Program-made: the position numbers and the translations under genes
The notes under the pieces: model-generated
Databases searched by the model: none
The model's input: only the letters and a program-made list of their open reading frames with translations
What the model was told of the DNA's origin: nothing
Part shown: one piece after another, positions 7,239-15,525 of the stretch
Numbering within the stretch: the first letter of the stretch is position 1
Layout: every line of letters begins with the position of its first letter
Assembly (NCBI GenBank): GCA_018712985.1
Contig: DVGA01000022.1
Location: 1 to 35,140 of the forward strand
Length of the DNA: 35,140 nt
Direction: 5' to 3'
DNA from: Candidatus Scatomorpha intestinavium
GTDB taxonomy: Bacteria > Bacillota > Clostridia > Oscillospirales > Oscillospiraceae

Positions 7239-8181
7239 AAGATATGTGCTGGGTGTGGATATTGGCGGTACATCCATAAAGCTGGCCATTGTCTCCAGCT
7301 CTGGCGAGATAGCGTCGTCATTGCGTTATCCAACCTCATATGGACGGTTGGATGCCCTGCTCGGCAGCATATATGACAATGCCGACGGCCTGCTTTCACG
7401 CTGGCCCGGGCCATCTATTTCCGCTATCGGGATCGGGATCAAATCCCTCACAGATTACCGCTGCCAGTTAGTTTCATTTTCATCCCTGATATGCGGTGAG
7501 GCCGATATCGACCTCACTTCACCGCTCAGCCATCGCTTCGGCGTACCAGCCGTCATCGACAATGACGTAAACGCCATGGCCGTTGCAGAGGCAATGTTCG
7601 GCTGGGGCAGGATACAGCGCGATTTCATGTATATAAATGTTGGCACTGGCGTCGGTGCATGCCCAATATTCAATGGCATGCCGTACCGAGGGGCGAGAGG
7701 CTGGGCAGGAGAGATAAGTTCCTGCCTTCTGGAGGGCGGTACACGTGGCATCTACCCGCTTGAAGCTGTAGCCTCTGGAGCGGGCTGCGACATGGAGGCC
7801 CGTCGGCTCGCGCCGCAGTATCCGGACAGTTGCCTGCTCCCGGTGATAGCCCATGGTAAACGCCGTCTGCGTTCTGATGAAGTCTTTGCCGCAGCACTCG
7901 AAGGGGATGTGCTGGCGAGCACCGTAGCAAAAAACATGCTCCACTGCCTGGCCATCACTTTACTGAATATCGAGGCGCTCATGGATCAACGGTTGTACGT
8001 GTTTGGAGGTGGCGTTGTAAACAGTCAGTTCCTGTCAGCGCTGAAAAGCACTATCAAGCAGCTGTGCCCCCCTCAGGCCATACAGAGCGGCATGATGCTC
8101 GTATCCACCAAACTGGGCGTTGACCAGGCGGGAATAATTGGAGCAGCAAGTCTTGCTCTATCTCACGAATGGAGGCGTTAA
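7231..8181 (+). CDS. ROK-family sugar kinase 1
   Basis: Probable cytoplasmic ATP-dependent sugar kinase of 316 residues. The N-terminal phosphate loop VDIGGTSIKLAIV (from residue 9) and the catalytic aspartate in DNDVNA (D112) are present, as is the sugar-contacting GWAGEIS segment (158-163). The zinc site usual in ROK proteins (GH followed by CxCGxxGCxE) is missing; residues 164-178 read SCLLEGGTRGIYPLE. The start ATG 7231 lies inside the end of the upstream gene and has GAAAGG about ten bases before it. It probably phosphorylates the imported sugar at C6 before the SIS enzyme. A repressor role is unlikely because no DNA-binding N-terminus exists. Confidence 0.9.
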   Translation: MPERYVLGVDIGGTSIKLAIVSSSGEIASSLRYPTSYGRLDALLGSIYDNADGLLSRWPGPSISAIGIGIKSLTDYRCQLVSFSSLICGEADIDLTSPLSHRFGVPAVIDNDVNAMAVAEAMFGWGRIQRDFMYINVGTGVGACPIFNGMPYRGARGWAGEISSCLLEGGTRGIYPLEAVASGAGCDMEARRLAPQYPDSCLLPVIAHGKRRLRSDEVFAAALEGDVLASTVAKNMLHCLAITLLNIEALMDQRLYVFGGGVVNSQFLSALKSTIKQLCPPQAIQSGMMLVSTKLGVDQAGIIGAASLALSHEWRR

Positions 8182-8183
8182 AC

Positions 8184-9368
8184 ATGGAGCAGTCAGAGAT
8201 AAAAAGGCAAAACGGCAACCTTAAGGAGCTTATATTTTCCCTTGCAGATCCGGCGGCGTGGGAACTGTCGCGCAGCATCAGCGAAAAAAGCATTGCCAGT
8301 TTTATTGGCGACGACGCCTTCGAGCGGATAGACACTGTCTATCTCGTGGGCCACGGGACATCCTATGCCAGCGCACTCACTGCCGAGCTTTTCTTTTCAC
8401 ACATAGCAGGCCTGAAAGCGCATTGCATGACGGCATATCACTTTAAACGCTGCATCAATGACTATCTGACCGACCCGGCGCACGCACTTGTGATCGGCTA
8501 CAGTACGGGAGGCAACACCGTGAGCGTTGTCGACAGCGTAGCTGAATCCAGGAGGCTTGGGGCCGTCTCGATAGGCGCGTGCGGGGAAAAGCCGTCCGCC
8601 CTCTCAGCAGCAGGCAGTTATCATCTTGCCTCCAGCGTCGATCAGGATCACGCCAGGCCGGGTAAGGAGTTCGGAGGGGCGTACACAGTCTCACACGTCT
8701 ACGCCATGATGGCCTCATACCTGCTGGCAGTTCGCTTGGGGTGCAGGCGCGGCCATCTGAGCGCAGGGGATGAAGCCTACTGGCTGAGGCAGTTGGACGA
8801 TGTGATAAGCACGACTTCCGGCTCTGTTGAATGCCTATTTGACGTCATGTCGGAAATTACTCCGGATATCATGGCCAAGAGGGCTTCAACTGCCGTAGTC
8901 ATTGGCGCCGGGCCCAATATTGGCACAGTTGAGGAGGCGGCGCTGAAGATCTCGGAATTCACATGGGATTTCTGCGCAGCGGAGGATCTTGAAAACCTTC
9001 ACCATGGAAGATTCCGTGAACTTGATGAGCGCAATATCATTTTCATCGTAGCGCCGGGCGAAATTGACAAAGCAAAAACGCTTGACATATTGACCGGCGC
9101 AAAATATTCACACAGCGTCACTGTAGTCCTCACGGAACTCGACTGCGAGCCGTTTCAAAAACTTGCAGATGTTGTGATCCGGATGCCCAAAGTGGAAAAT
9201 GAGTACCTCACTCCGTTCCTTTATATTTTCCCGCTGTGGTTCTACGGCTTCATTCGCTGCGAACGTATGGGCGCGCTCGTAGGAGAGCGACGCTACGGGC
9301 TATGGGCACGCGATATCAACTTCAAGCTACACTATAATGAGGCAGGTGACCCTCTTCCGGGTGACTGA
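8184..9368 (+). CDS. Double-SIS sugar isomerase/deglycase family protein 1 (GlmS C-domain/FrlB-like)
   Basis: A 394-residue protein with two SIS (sugar isomerase) domains and no glutaminase domain. SIS 1 starts near residue 50 with VYLVGHGTSYASA and contains the phosphate-binding GYSTGGNT; SIS 2 starts near 235 with AVVIGAGPNIG. E258 (in ISEFTW) and H274 (in ENLHHG) are 16 residues apart, the spacing of the catalytic Glu/His in GlmS (E488/H504) and in the Amadori deglycase FraB (E214/H230). It therefore likely isomerises an aldose/ketose amine phosphate or cleaves a phosphorylated sugar-amine adduct. Start ATG 8184 follows GGAGG; an in-frame ATG at 8169 would lie inside the ROK gene. Exact substrate unknown. 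Confidence 0.88.
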   Translation: MEQSEIKRQNGNLKELIFSLADPAAWELSRSISEKSIASFIGDDAFERIDTVYLVGHGTSYASALTAELFFSHIAGLKAHCMTAYHFKRCINDYLTDPAHALVIGYSTGGNTVSVVDSVAESRRLGAVSIGACGEKPSALSAAGSYHLASSVDQDHARPGKEFGGAYTVSHVYAMMASYLLAVRLGCRRGHLSAGDEAYWLRQLDDVISTTSGSVECLFDVMSEITPDIMAKRASTAVVIGAGPNIGTVEEAALKISEFTWDFCAAEDLENLHHGRFRELDERNIIFIVAPGEIDKAKTLDILTGAKYSHSVTVVLTELDCEPFQKLADVVIRMPKVENEYLTPFLYIFPLWFYGFIRCERMGALVGERRYGLWARDINFKLHYNEAGDPLPGD

Positions 9369-9410
9369 CCAAATTATAAAAACAAAAAGACAAATGGAAG
9401 GAGTAAAAAA

Positions 9411-10748
9411 ATGAAAAAGATTCTCAGCCTTACCCTGGCAGCCATGCTGCTGCTCGGTATGCTTGCCGGCTGCGGCACTGAGGCGGAAGAGCCCTCCGCC
9501 CCGCCCGTCGAGAGCAGCGCCGCCAGCGGAGTGAGCCAGACCGTTGACAACACCATGTCGAAAGAGAACCCCGTTGAGGGCGGATATGACATCACCGTTT
9601 GGGTCGGCACCGATATGGTGCTGGAAACCCAGGGCGAATGCTGGGACGAGTACATGGCCACATTCCTCGAGGAAAACGACAAATGTAACTCCATCACCTT
9701 AGTGCCCATGGGCGATGCCGAGCGCCTCACCGGCATAATGGCTGGCGTTGGACTTCCTGATATCTTCTTCGGCTCCGCGCGCGATGCCCTGAAGTACTAC
9801 CAGGCGGTCGATCTGCTCGACCTTGGCGACCTCTTCGCAGATACCGAGTGGTCCGACGGTTTCTATGATTCCGCTATCGAGCATGTGACCTACGATGGCA
9901 GCCAGTATGCCATCCCCCTGATCTCCTATGTCTCCATCATGTACCGCAACCGCGAGATCGTTGAGGCCAGTGGCTGCGAACTGCCAGAGCAATACGCTAC
10001 GATGGACGAATTCATCGATACGCTCAAGGCCGTCAGCGACGCTGGCTATGTCGCCACCCAGTCCTGGGCACTCGGCAGCTACTACGGCACCGGCACCATA
10101 GCCGGCTCCGACGCTGCTAATATCACGGTCGGCATTGAGAACAACAAGACCACCATCCAGCCTGAGCAGCTCGTCCGCACTTTTGAAACGCTGATGGAGA
10201 TCGAGCAGTACGCCAATAACATGCCCTACGGCGAAGACGCCACCATTGAGAGCTTCTGCGCCGGCGAGATTGCGTTCCTGCTTGATGGCCCCTGGACTGA
10301 GTACACTATTCAGGCCTCCGGCGTTGACTACGACGTTATCCTGATGCCTCCCTATGAGGAGGGCGGCCCCACCGGCGGCATGCAGGGTTGGGACTACTAT
10401 TATGGCGTTGATTCCGGTGACGAAGAGCGCAACGCTGTGATCAAGGACCTTCTCAAATACCTGGGCTCCTTCGAGGCTGAAAAGCTGTGGACCGTCAAAG
10501 TTGGACGTCCCACCCTGCGCGAGGACGTCATGAGCGACCCCGAGGTCCTTCAGACCATGATGTGCCGGGTTCAGGCACTTGGCAATGAAGGCGGCATCCT
10601 GCAGATGGACTTCTTCCACGACAACGTTTTCTGGATGAGCGTTTTCAGCGACGTTGCGCCTCTCGTGATCGACGGAACCTACACCCCGGAAGAGGGCGCG
10701 CAGGCTTCGATCGACGCAGTAAATGCGCTCTACGCTGAACAGGGCTGA
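9411..10748 (+). CDS. ABC transporter sugar-binding lipoprotein (family 1)
   Basis: Extracellular solute receptor of a CUT1-type ABC importer, 445 residues. A lipoprotein signal peptide (MKKILSLTLAAMLLLGMLAG) ends in the lipobox LAGC with C21 as the lipid-modified residue. The mature part starts with an acidic Ser/Pro/Glu-rich linker and then VWVGTDMVL and GDAERLTGIMAGVGLPDIFF, typical of extracellular solute-binding protein family 1; a Trp-rich stretch near TGGMQGWDYYYGV is the kind of site that stacks on sugars. RBS GGAAGGAG lies nine bases before the ATG. It is followed by a strong hairpin and two permease genes. Codon use is somewhat GC-richer than in neighbouring cluster genes, as expected for a highly expressed binding protein. 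Confidence 0.93.
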   Translation: MKKILSLTLAAMLLLGMLAGCGTEAEEPSAPPVESSAASGVSQTVDNTMSKENPVEGGYDITVWVGTDMVLETQGECWDEYMATFLEENDKCNSITLVPMGDAERLTGIMAGVGLPDIFFGSARDALKYYQAVDLLDLGDLFADTEWSDGFYDSAIEHVTYDGSQYAIPLISYVSIMYRNREIVEASGCELPEQYATMDEFIDTLKAVSDAGYVATQSWALGSYYGTGTIAGSDAANITVGIENNKTTIQPEQLVRTFETLMEIEQYANNMPYGEDATIESFCAGEIAFLLDGPWTEYTIQASGVDYDVILMPPYEEGGPTGGMQGWDYYYGVDSGDEERNAVIKDLLKYLGSFEAEKLWTVKVGRPTLREDVMSDPEVLQTMMCRVQALGNEGGILQMDFFHDNVFWMSVFSDVAPLVIDGTYTPEEGAQASIDAVNALYAEQG

Positions 10749-10768
10749 ATTTCCCACCGACAAACCAA

Positions 10769-10798
10769 GGCGTATGGCGCTTCCGGGCGCCATACGCC
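10769..10798 (+). repeat. Intercistronic hairpin after the sugar-binding protein gene
   Basis: A perfect 12-bp stem (10769-10780 with 10787-10798) around TTCCGG, with no T-run. Placed between the binding protein and the first permease, such hairpins commonly protect the upstream mRNA from 3' decay and give more binding protein than permease. Confidence 0.7.
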
Positions 10799-10817
10799 CC
10801 GGAGAAGGAGTGCGCAG

Positions 10818-11780
10818 TTGAAAAACTCAACAGCCAGAAAGGCAAAAGTGATCACGAGGCTCAGGACAAACGCCGCCTGCTATCTGGGGCTGCTGCCGTT
10901 CTTCATACTGCTCTGTGCGTTCGTATTTTTCCCGATGCTGCAGGGTATGTGGCGCAGCTTGACAGACTGGTCGATGGATGTGCGCTCTGGCATCCATTTT
11001 ATTGGCCTGCAAAACTATGCAGATATCTTTGACGGTGAATCTAACACCTCGATACGCTATCTCAAGTCTCTTAAGAACCTTCTTGTTTATGTCCCGACTA
11101 CCATAGCCATAGGGCTTTTTATCTCCCTGGCACTTGCGCTGATCGTAAACCAGTTCAGCCGCAAGGAACCGAGAAAGTTTTCTTTTTTCCGTGGCGTGTA
11201 TTACGTCCCCACGGTGCTACCGCTCTTCCTGTGCACGGGCATGTGGTGCATGTTCATGGCCTCGGACGCCGGTATTTTTTCCTCCGCGCTCAACGCCCTC
11301 GGGATGTTCCAAGGGGCAAGCTGGACGACCGACCCCGGATATTCAATGGCTCTTGTCATAATCATTGATATCTGGAACGCTGTTGGTTTCAATTTTCTCA
11401 TTTTCAGCGCCGGTATGCAGGATATACCGCAGGAACTGTATGAAGCGTCGTATATCGACGGCGCGAGCGTGTTCCAGCAGATGCGTAAGATAACGCTGCC
11501 ACTGCTCGAACCGATACTTTTTTTCGTCATCACGAATTCGTTCATAAGCGCCCTTCAGGTATATGATATACCGTGGATAATTACAAGCAAATCCGATATC
11601 AACTCCACTGGCGGCCCAGGACAGGTCATCCTCTTTCCGGTCATGGAGATGGTCAGGAATATTTATGCAGGTATGAACAACGGCCTGGGGCGGGCCTGCG
11701 CTGAAGGCGTCATATTGACAGGCATAATAATCGTCATAACGCTCATCCTGTTCCGCATTCGAAAAAGGCACTCTGATTAG
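10818..11780 (+). CDS. ABC sugar transporter permease 1 (MalF/UgpA type)
   Basis: A 320-residue inner-membrane permease with about six membrane segments, the first near residues 14-38. The ATPase-contacting EAA loop is present as QELYEASYIDGASVFQQ followed by KITLPLLEP, matching the CUT1 permease signature EAAxIDGAxxxQxFxxITLPxL. Translation is predicted from TTG 10818 because GGAGAAGGAG lies seven bases upstream and the protein then begins with a short basic stretch. It forms the pore with the second permease, 14 bases downstream. No ATPase gene is in the window. Confidence 0.93.
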   Translation: MKNSTARKAKVITRLRTNAACYLGLLPFFILLCAFVFFPMLQGMWRSLTDWSMDVRSGIHFIGLQNYADIFDGESNTSIRYLKSLKNLLVYVPTTIAIGLFISLALALIVNQFSRKEPRKFSFFRGVYYVPTVLPLFLCTGMWCMFMASDAGIFSSALNALGMFQGASWTTDPGYSMALVIIIDIWNAVGFNFLIFSAGMQDIPQELYEASYIDGASVFQQMRKITLPLLEPILFFVITNSFISALQVYDIPWIITSKSDINSTGGPGQVILFPVMEMVRNIYAGMNNGLGRACAEGVILTGIIIVITLILFRIRKRHSD

Positions 11781-11794
11781 GCAGGAGGGCAGGC

Positions 11795-12640
11795 ATGAAA
11801 AGGCATAAGAATAAAAACAGACTGAAAAACCCTGGCAGCGGCATTCTTACTGTGCTCGCCTCGATATGGGTAGCTGTGGACCTTGTTCCCATATACCTTG
11901 TCGTCACCTGGGTGTTTTCAGATAATTCGCGCAATCTTCTCCGGACGTATTTTCCAAATTCTATAGGTGCAGCAATAGAGCATCTCACTTATGTTTTCAA
12001 TAACTGCAACATCCCGGAAGCGTTGAAGGACACTTTCATCTATACGGTCATCGCTATCGCCATCATGCTGATAACGGCTTCGTTGGCGGCTTACGAGTTC
12101 AAATTCTATGATTTTCCTTTGAAAAAGCTGCTGTTTTCCGTTGTCATGGTATCCATGATGATGCCTTTCGTCCTTTACGTGATCCCGCTTTACCGCTTCG
12201 TATACAACCTTGGCCTTGCGGACACGTATCTGGGCGTCGCCGTGGCCTTTATGGTATCGCCGCTCTCTGTGTTCATCCTCATACAATTTTCAGACAGCAT
12301 ACCAAACGGGCTTGTAGAGTCGGCGCGTATAGATGGGGCAGGGCACTTTCAGGTCTACTTCCACATCGTACTGCCGCTTATGCGCAATGGGCTCATCGTA
12401 TCTTCCATACTGCTGTTCCTGCGCGTCTGGGGCTCGTACCTCTGGCCGAAACTCGTATCTGCTACAAACGTCACGGCCATAAGCGCCACCATCACCAATC
12501 TCATCGGACCCAACTTCTATGTCGATGCGAGGATTAAAGTCGCTGCCATGCTGGTCGCCATGCTACCTCCGCTCATCGTCTACCTCGTTTTCCAGAAGAA
12601 GGTCATTGCCGGCATCGCCATGTCCGGCATAAAGGGCTAA
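11795..12640 (+). CDS. ABC sugar transporter permease 2 (MalG/UgpE type)
   Basis: A 281-residue membrane permease of the MalG class with about six membrane segments. The EAA loop reads LVESARIDGAGHFQVYFHIV followed by LPLMRNG, and the C-terminus QKKVIAGIAMSGIKG is the typical MalG-family tail (FQRxFVxGxxxGAVKG). RBS AGGAGGG is present before ATG 11795. Partner of the preceding permease in an importer for the binding protein at 9411. It would need a shared MsmK/MalK-type ATPase from elsewhere in the genome. Confidence 0.93.
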   Translation: MKRHKNKNRLKNPGSGILTVLASIWVAVDLVPIYLVVTWVFSDNSRNLLRTYFPNSIGAAIEHLTYVFNNCNIPEALKDTFIYTVIAIAIMLITASLAAYEFKFYDFPLKKLLFSVVMVSMMMPFVLYVIPLYRFVYNLGLADTYLGVAVAFMVSPLSVFILIQFSDSIPNGLVESARIDGAGHFQVYFHIVLPLMRNGLIVSSILLFLRVWGSYLWPKLVSATNVTAISATITNLIGPNFYVDARIKVAAMLVAMLPPLIVYLVFQKKVIAGIAMSGIKG

Positions 12641-12664
12641 ATTTCCCCAAAGGAGAAGAAGCGT

Positions 12665-13783
12665 ATGAAAACAAAAAATTCCACCGCCATGCTGAAAGAG
12701 ATCGCCGAGGAGGCCGAGATCTTTTCCGCCATTCTCGCCAAGCGCGAAGAATACACTCGCGACTTTGTTGAGCTTTTCAAAGCAAATGATATCAAGCGCA
12801 TGTATCTCACAGGCTGCGGCTCTCCCGGAGGCGCGTGCATAGCGCTTAAATATGCAGCGGTAAAGCTTCTCAAAGTGGACGCGACCTATTCCACCCCCGG
12901 GTTGCTGAACATACACGAGGGTTTCAATGTGGCAGGGGTATATGAGCCGGATGAAATGGTGCTCGTTTGCCCGGGCGAATCTGGCCGCACCAAAGGCCCC
13001 GTCATAGCCGCGAGGAAAGCGCGGGAGATTGGCATCCATGTGGTATGCACCACGCTGGAACCTCAGGGGGTTCTGGCACAGGCATCCGATATAGTGATAT
13101 TCAAGCCCTCTGGGCGCGAACTTGGCCTTCCTTCCACTAAGGGCCATTCGACGGGCATCTTCCTTCTTCTCCTCTGTTTTATTGAGGCAGCGCACGCCAC
13201 CGGAAAGATCTCTGACGAAGAATACGCAAAATACATGTCCGGTATGGAGCACCTCCCCGCCGCCGTCATCGACGCTTACAACAAAACACTTGCTTGGTTC
13301 GACGAGCACATGGATATCCTCATGGGGGCTGCGCGCTTCCACCTGATCGGTTATGGTGCAAATTATGCCACCGTCAACGAGATCGTCCTGAAATTCATAG
13401 AGTCCCACCGCCGCCCTGCCACCGCCGTTGAGCTTGAAGAGTTCATGCATGGACATATCCGCTCCATCACGCCGGAAGAACTCCTTGTTTTCATATGCGC
13501 CGAGGACGGTCCGGAGAAAGAACGCATGTGCAAACTTTATGAACTGATGGTAGAGCAAAACGTAGGCGCCGGCAGCGTCATGATACACAGCTCCAACGAC
13601 GACTTCCACTACCCGGGGGAGCTTGCTTTCGATGCTTCCAACGTGGAGTTCGTCAATTCCGTTGAATATCTTGTACCCTTGCAGATATTCTCCTATGTTA
13701 TCGCCGACCATCTGGGGCTGGACATGTCGATCTCTCAGGGCCTTTATCTAAAAAAGGCCATGGAGCCCAGCTTTACGAACTGA
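12665..13783 (+). CDS. Double-SIS sugar isomerase/deglycase family protein 2 (FrlB/FraB-like)
   Basis: A 372-residue protein with two SIS domains, diverged from the first SIS protein of this cluster. SIS 1 begins near residue 44 with RMYLTGCGSPGGACIA and holds CPGESGRTKGP; the resemblance to the VACGSP start of fructoselysine-6-phosphate deglycase FrlB is clear. SIS 2 begins near 223 with RFHLIGYGANYAT. E246 (LKFIESH) and H262 (EEFMHG) are again 16 apart, as in GlmS and FraB, and ELEEFMHG lines up with SGEFFHG of FraB. A deglycase or ketose/aldose isomerase acting on a 6-phosphate is likely. RBS AAAGGAGAAG precedes ATG 12665. Position between permease and kinase fits the pathway. Confidence 0.88.
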   Translation: MKTKNSTAMLKEIAEEAEIFSAILAKREEYTRDFVELFKANDIKRMYLTGCGSPGGACIALKYAAVKLLKVDATYSTPGLLNIHEGFNVAGVYEPDEMVLVCPGESGRTKGPVIAARKAREIGIHVVCTTLEPQGVLAQASDIVIFKPSGRELGLPSTKGHSTGIFLLLLCFIEAAHATGKISDEEYAKYMSGMEHLPAAVIDAYNKTLAWFDEHMDILMGAARFHLIGYGANYATVNEIVLKFIESHRRPATAVELEEFMHGHIRSITPEELLVFICAEDGPEKERMCKLYELMVEQNVGAGSVMIHSSNDDFHYPGELAFDASNVEFVNSVEYLVPLQIFSYVIADHLGLDMSISQGLYLKKAMEPSFTN

Positions 13784-13809
13784 TAGCATAACTCGACTTA
13801 TATCCAATG

Positions 13810-13837
13810 TTCGGCCGCGCCCATCAGCGCGGCCGAA
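13810..13837 (+). repeat. Intercistronic hairpin between SIS protein 2 and ROK kinase 2
   Basis: A perfect 11-bp stem TTCGGCCGCGC (13810-13820) with 13827-13837 around CCATCA. No T-run follows, so it is more likely an RNA-stabilising or processing hairpin than a terminator; the next ribosome site (AAGGAGG) comes about ten bases later. Confidence 0.65.
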
Positions 13838-13860
13838 ACTCGACCGAAGGAGGCAAGTAT

Positions 13861-14835
13861 ATGCACGACCGCTCCAGTCTTATCCTCGCTGTAGACATCG
13901 GCGGCTCAAAAGTGGCGTCGGGCTTCGTTGATAGCACCGGTAACGCTTCGCACATAGGAAAGTTCATGTGGGACAGCTATGACACACAGCATGTGCTTGA
14001 GCGGCTTTCTGAAACTGTACGCCGACTCCTTTCCGCCGCTCCCCGACAACCTGATGCAATCGGCTTCACTATACCGGGGCTTGCGGATCCTGCCCGTGGA
14101 ATGTGGCTGGGAGCGTCCTACATGGGAATACACAATATTCCTTTGAAGGCGAGTATGGAACAGGAATTTGGGATGCCGGTCTTTCTTGAAAACGACACGA
14201 ACGCCTGCTGCTTGGCGGAAAAGCTCTTCGGCTGCGCAAAAGACTGCGACGACTTCCTATACCTTACCGTTAGCAACGGCGTCGGCGGCGCATTTTTTCT
14301 GGATGACAAGCTCTATTATGGCGCGCACGGTTTTGCCGGGGAGTACGGAATGTGCGTCGTCAAGGAGGGCGGTGTCAGGCTTGAGAACGACCGGATTGCC
14401 GGCTCACTCGAAATGTATGCTTCCGGGCGTGGCATCGTAAGGAATTATCTTGAAGCAGGCGGCAACGGAACCATCGATGGCGAACCCGCAAGCGGCATTG
14501 GCATCTCTGCCATGGCTGAACGCGGAGAGCCAGCCGCCCTGCGCGCTTTTGAACTTGAAGGGTATTATATTGGCAAAGTAATAGCAGCCGCCTGTAACCT
14601 GCTCGATCCTGCGCTCGTGATCATTGGTGGCGGGCTTTCACTCGCATTTGACAAGTTCTTACCATCATTAGATTCAACAATGCAAAAAGAGCACTATCAT
14701 CTGGAACATTATCGCGACCTACTGGACATTGTACCCACTGCTTTGGGCTACAATGGCGGGCTGTATGGCGCAGCCTCTGTGGCGCTCCTTGGCCTTGAGA
14801 CAGATGCCTCAAAAAAACTTGGCTATCGCGGCTGA
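13861..14835 (+). CDS. ROK-family sugar kinase 2
   Basis: A 324-residue ATP-dependent sugar kinase paralogous to the kinase at 7231. The phosphate loop VDIGGSKVASGFV (from residue 11), catalytic D112 in ENDTNA, and GFAGEYG (158-164) are present. The ROK zinc motif CxCGxxGCxE and its preceding GH are absent here too: the stretch after GEYGM is CVVKEGGVRLENDRIAGSLE. ATG 13861 is chosen for the AAGGAGG nine bases upstream; the open frame extends back to 13807 through the hairpin. A second kinase in the same cluster suggests a second substrate or a second phosphorylation step. Confidence 0.9.
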   Translation: MHDRSSLILAVDIGGSKVASGFVDSTGNASHIGKFMWDSYDTQHVLERLSETVRRLLSAAPRQPDAIGFTIPGLADPARGMWLGASYMGIHNIPLKASMEQEFGMPVFLENDTNACCLAEKLFGCAKDCDDFLYLTVSNGVGGAFFLDDKLYYGAHGFAGEYGMCVVKEGGVRLENDRIAGSLEMYASGRGIVRNYLEAGGNGTIDGEPASGIGISAMAERGEPAALRAFELEGYYIGKVIAAACNLLDPALVIIGGGLSLAFDKFLPSLDSTMQKEHYHLEHYRDLLDIVPTALGYNGGLYGAASVALLGLETDASKKLGYRG

Positions 14836-14847
14836 ATCGATAATGGT

Positions 14848-15519
14848 ATGAAAAAGACGTTTATCAAAAAACTTGGCAACTATGACAACCCTGTTTTTTC
14901 CCGGCTTGCCAAGGTGTTCGAGCTTATTATCCTGAACTTTCTTTGGGTCGCAGCGAGCTTGCCCATCATTACGATCGGTAGCGCTACCGCCGCCATGTAC
15001 TACACGATAGCAAAGCACATACGACATGAGCGCGGCACGCTCGTAAAGAGCTTCATTGCCAGCTTCCGGGAAAACCTCCTCCCGGGCATCGCACTCACAA
15101 CCATTCTGGCTGCGATCGTGGCTTTCCTTTTTGTAGACTACTACTGCTATCCATTCTTGGGTGAAGGAAGCGTTTCCGGCTCCATATACCTGTTACTCCT
15201 GGTCGCGCTTGCCACATTCGTGCTCCTTGCCGTTCCGTATGTATTCCCTGTGCTCTCCAGATTCCATGTCTCCGTTTTAGGTTGCATCCGCTACTCGCTC
15301 AGTTTCGCTTTGAGATATCTTCCCTGGTCGCTTCTGATGGCCGCTTTTATGGCGGGTTTCGTTTACTCGGTCCTCGTTATCCCGCACCTCCTGTTCGTTC
15401 TTCCCTCCCTGCTTGGCTATGTTTCCAGTTTTTTCTGTGAGCGAGCCTTTAGGGAGCAGATTGCCGGCGACGGCGGCGGGGAGGATGGGCGTGACATACC
15501 TGAGTGGTATGAGGAATAG
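14848..15519 (+). CDS. YesL/DUF624 family membrane protein
   Basis: A 223-residue membrane protein with about five predicted transmembrane segments. The N-terminus NYDNPVFSRLAKVFELIILN and SLPIITIGSATAAMYY are hallmarks of DUF624 (B. subtilis YesL), a family that accompanies CUT1 sugar ABC transporters and oligosaccharide-use operons. Its molecular role is unknown; a helper of the importer has been inferred from its genomic neighbours. It starts 12 bases after the ROK 2 stop, with no strong ribosome site, so it may be translationally coupled. The C-terminus is acidic and Gly-rich (GDGGGEDGRD). Confidence 0.88.
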   Translation: MKKTFIKKLGNYDNPVFSRLAKVFELIILNFLWVAASLPIITIGSATAAMYYTIAKHIRHERGTLVKSFIASFRENLLPGIALTTILAAIVAFLFVDYYCYPFLGEGSVSGSIYLLLLVALATFVLLAVPYVFPVLSRFHVSVLGCIRYSLSFALRYLPWSLLMAAFMAGFVYSVLVIPHLLFVLPSLLGYVSSFFCERAFREQIAGDGGGEDGRDIPEWYEE

Positions 15520-15525
15520 CGCCAA

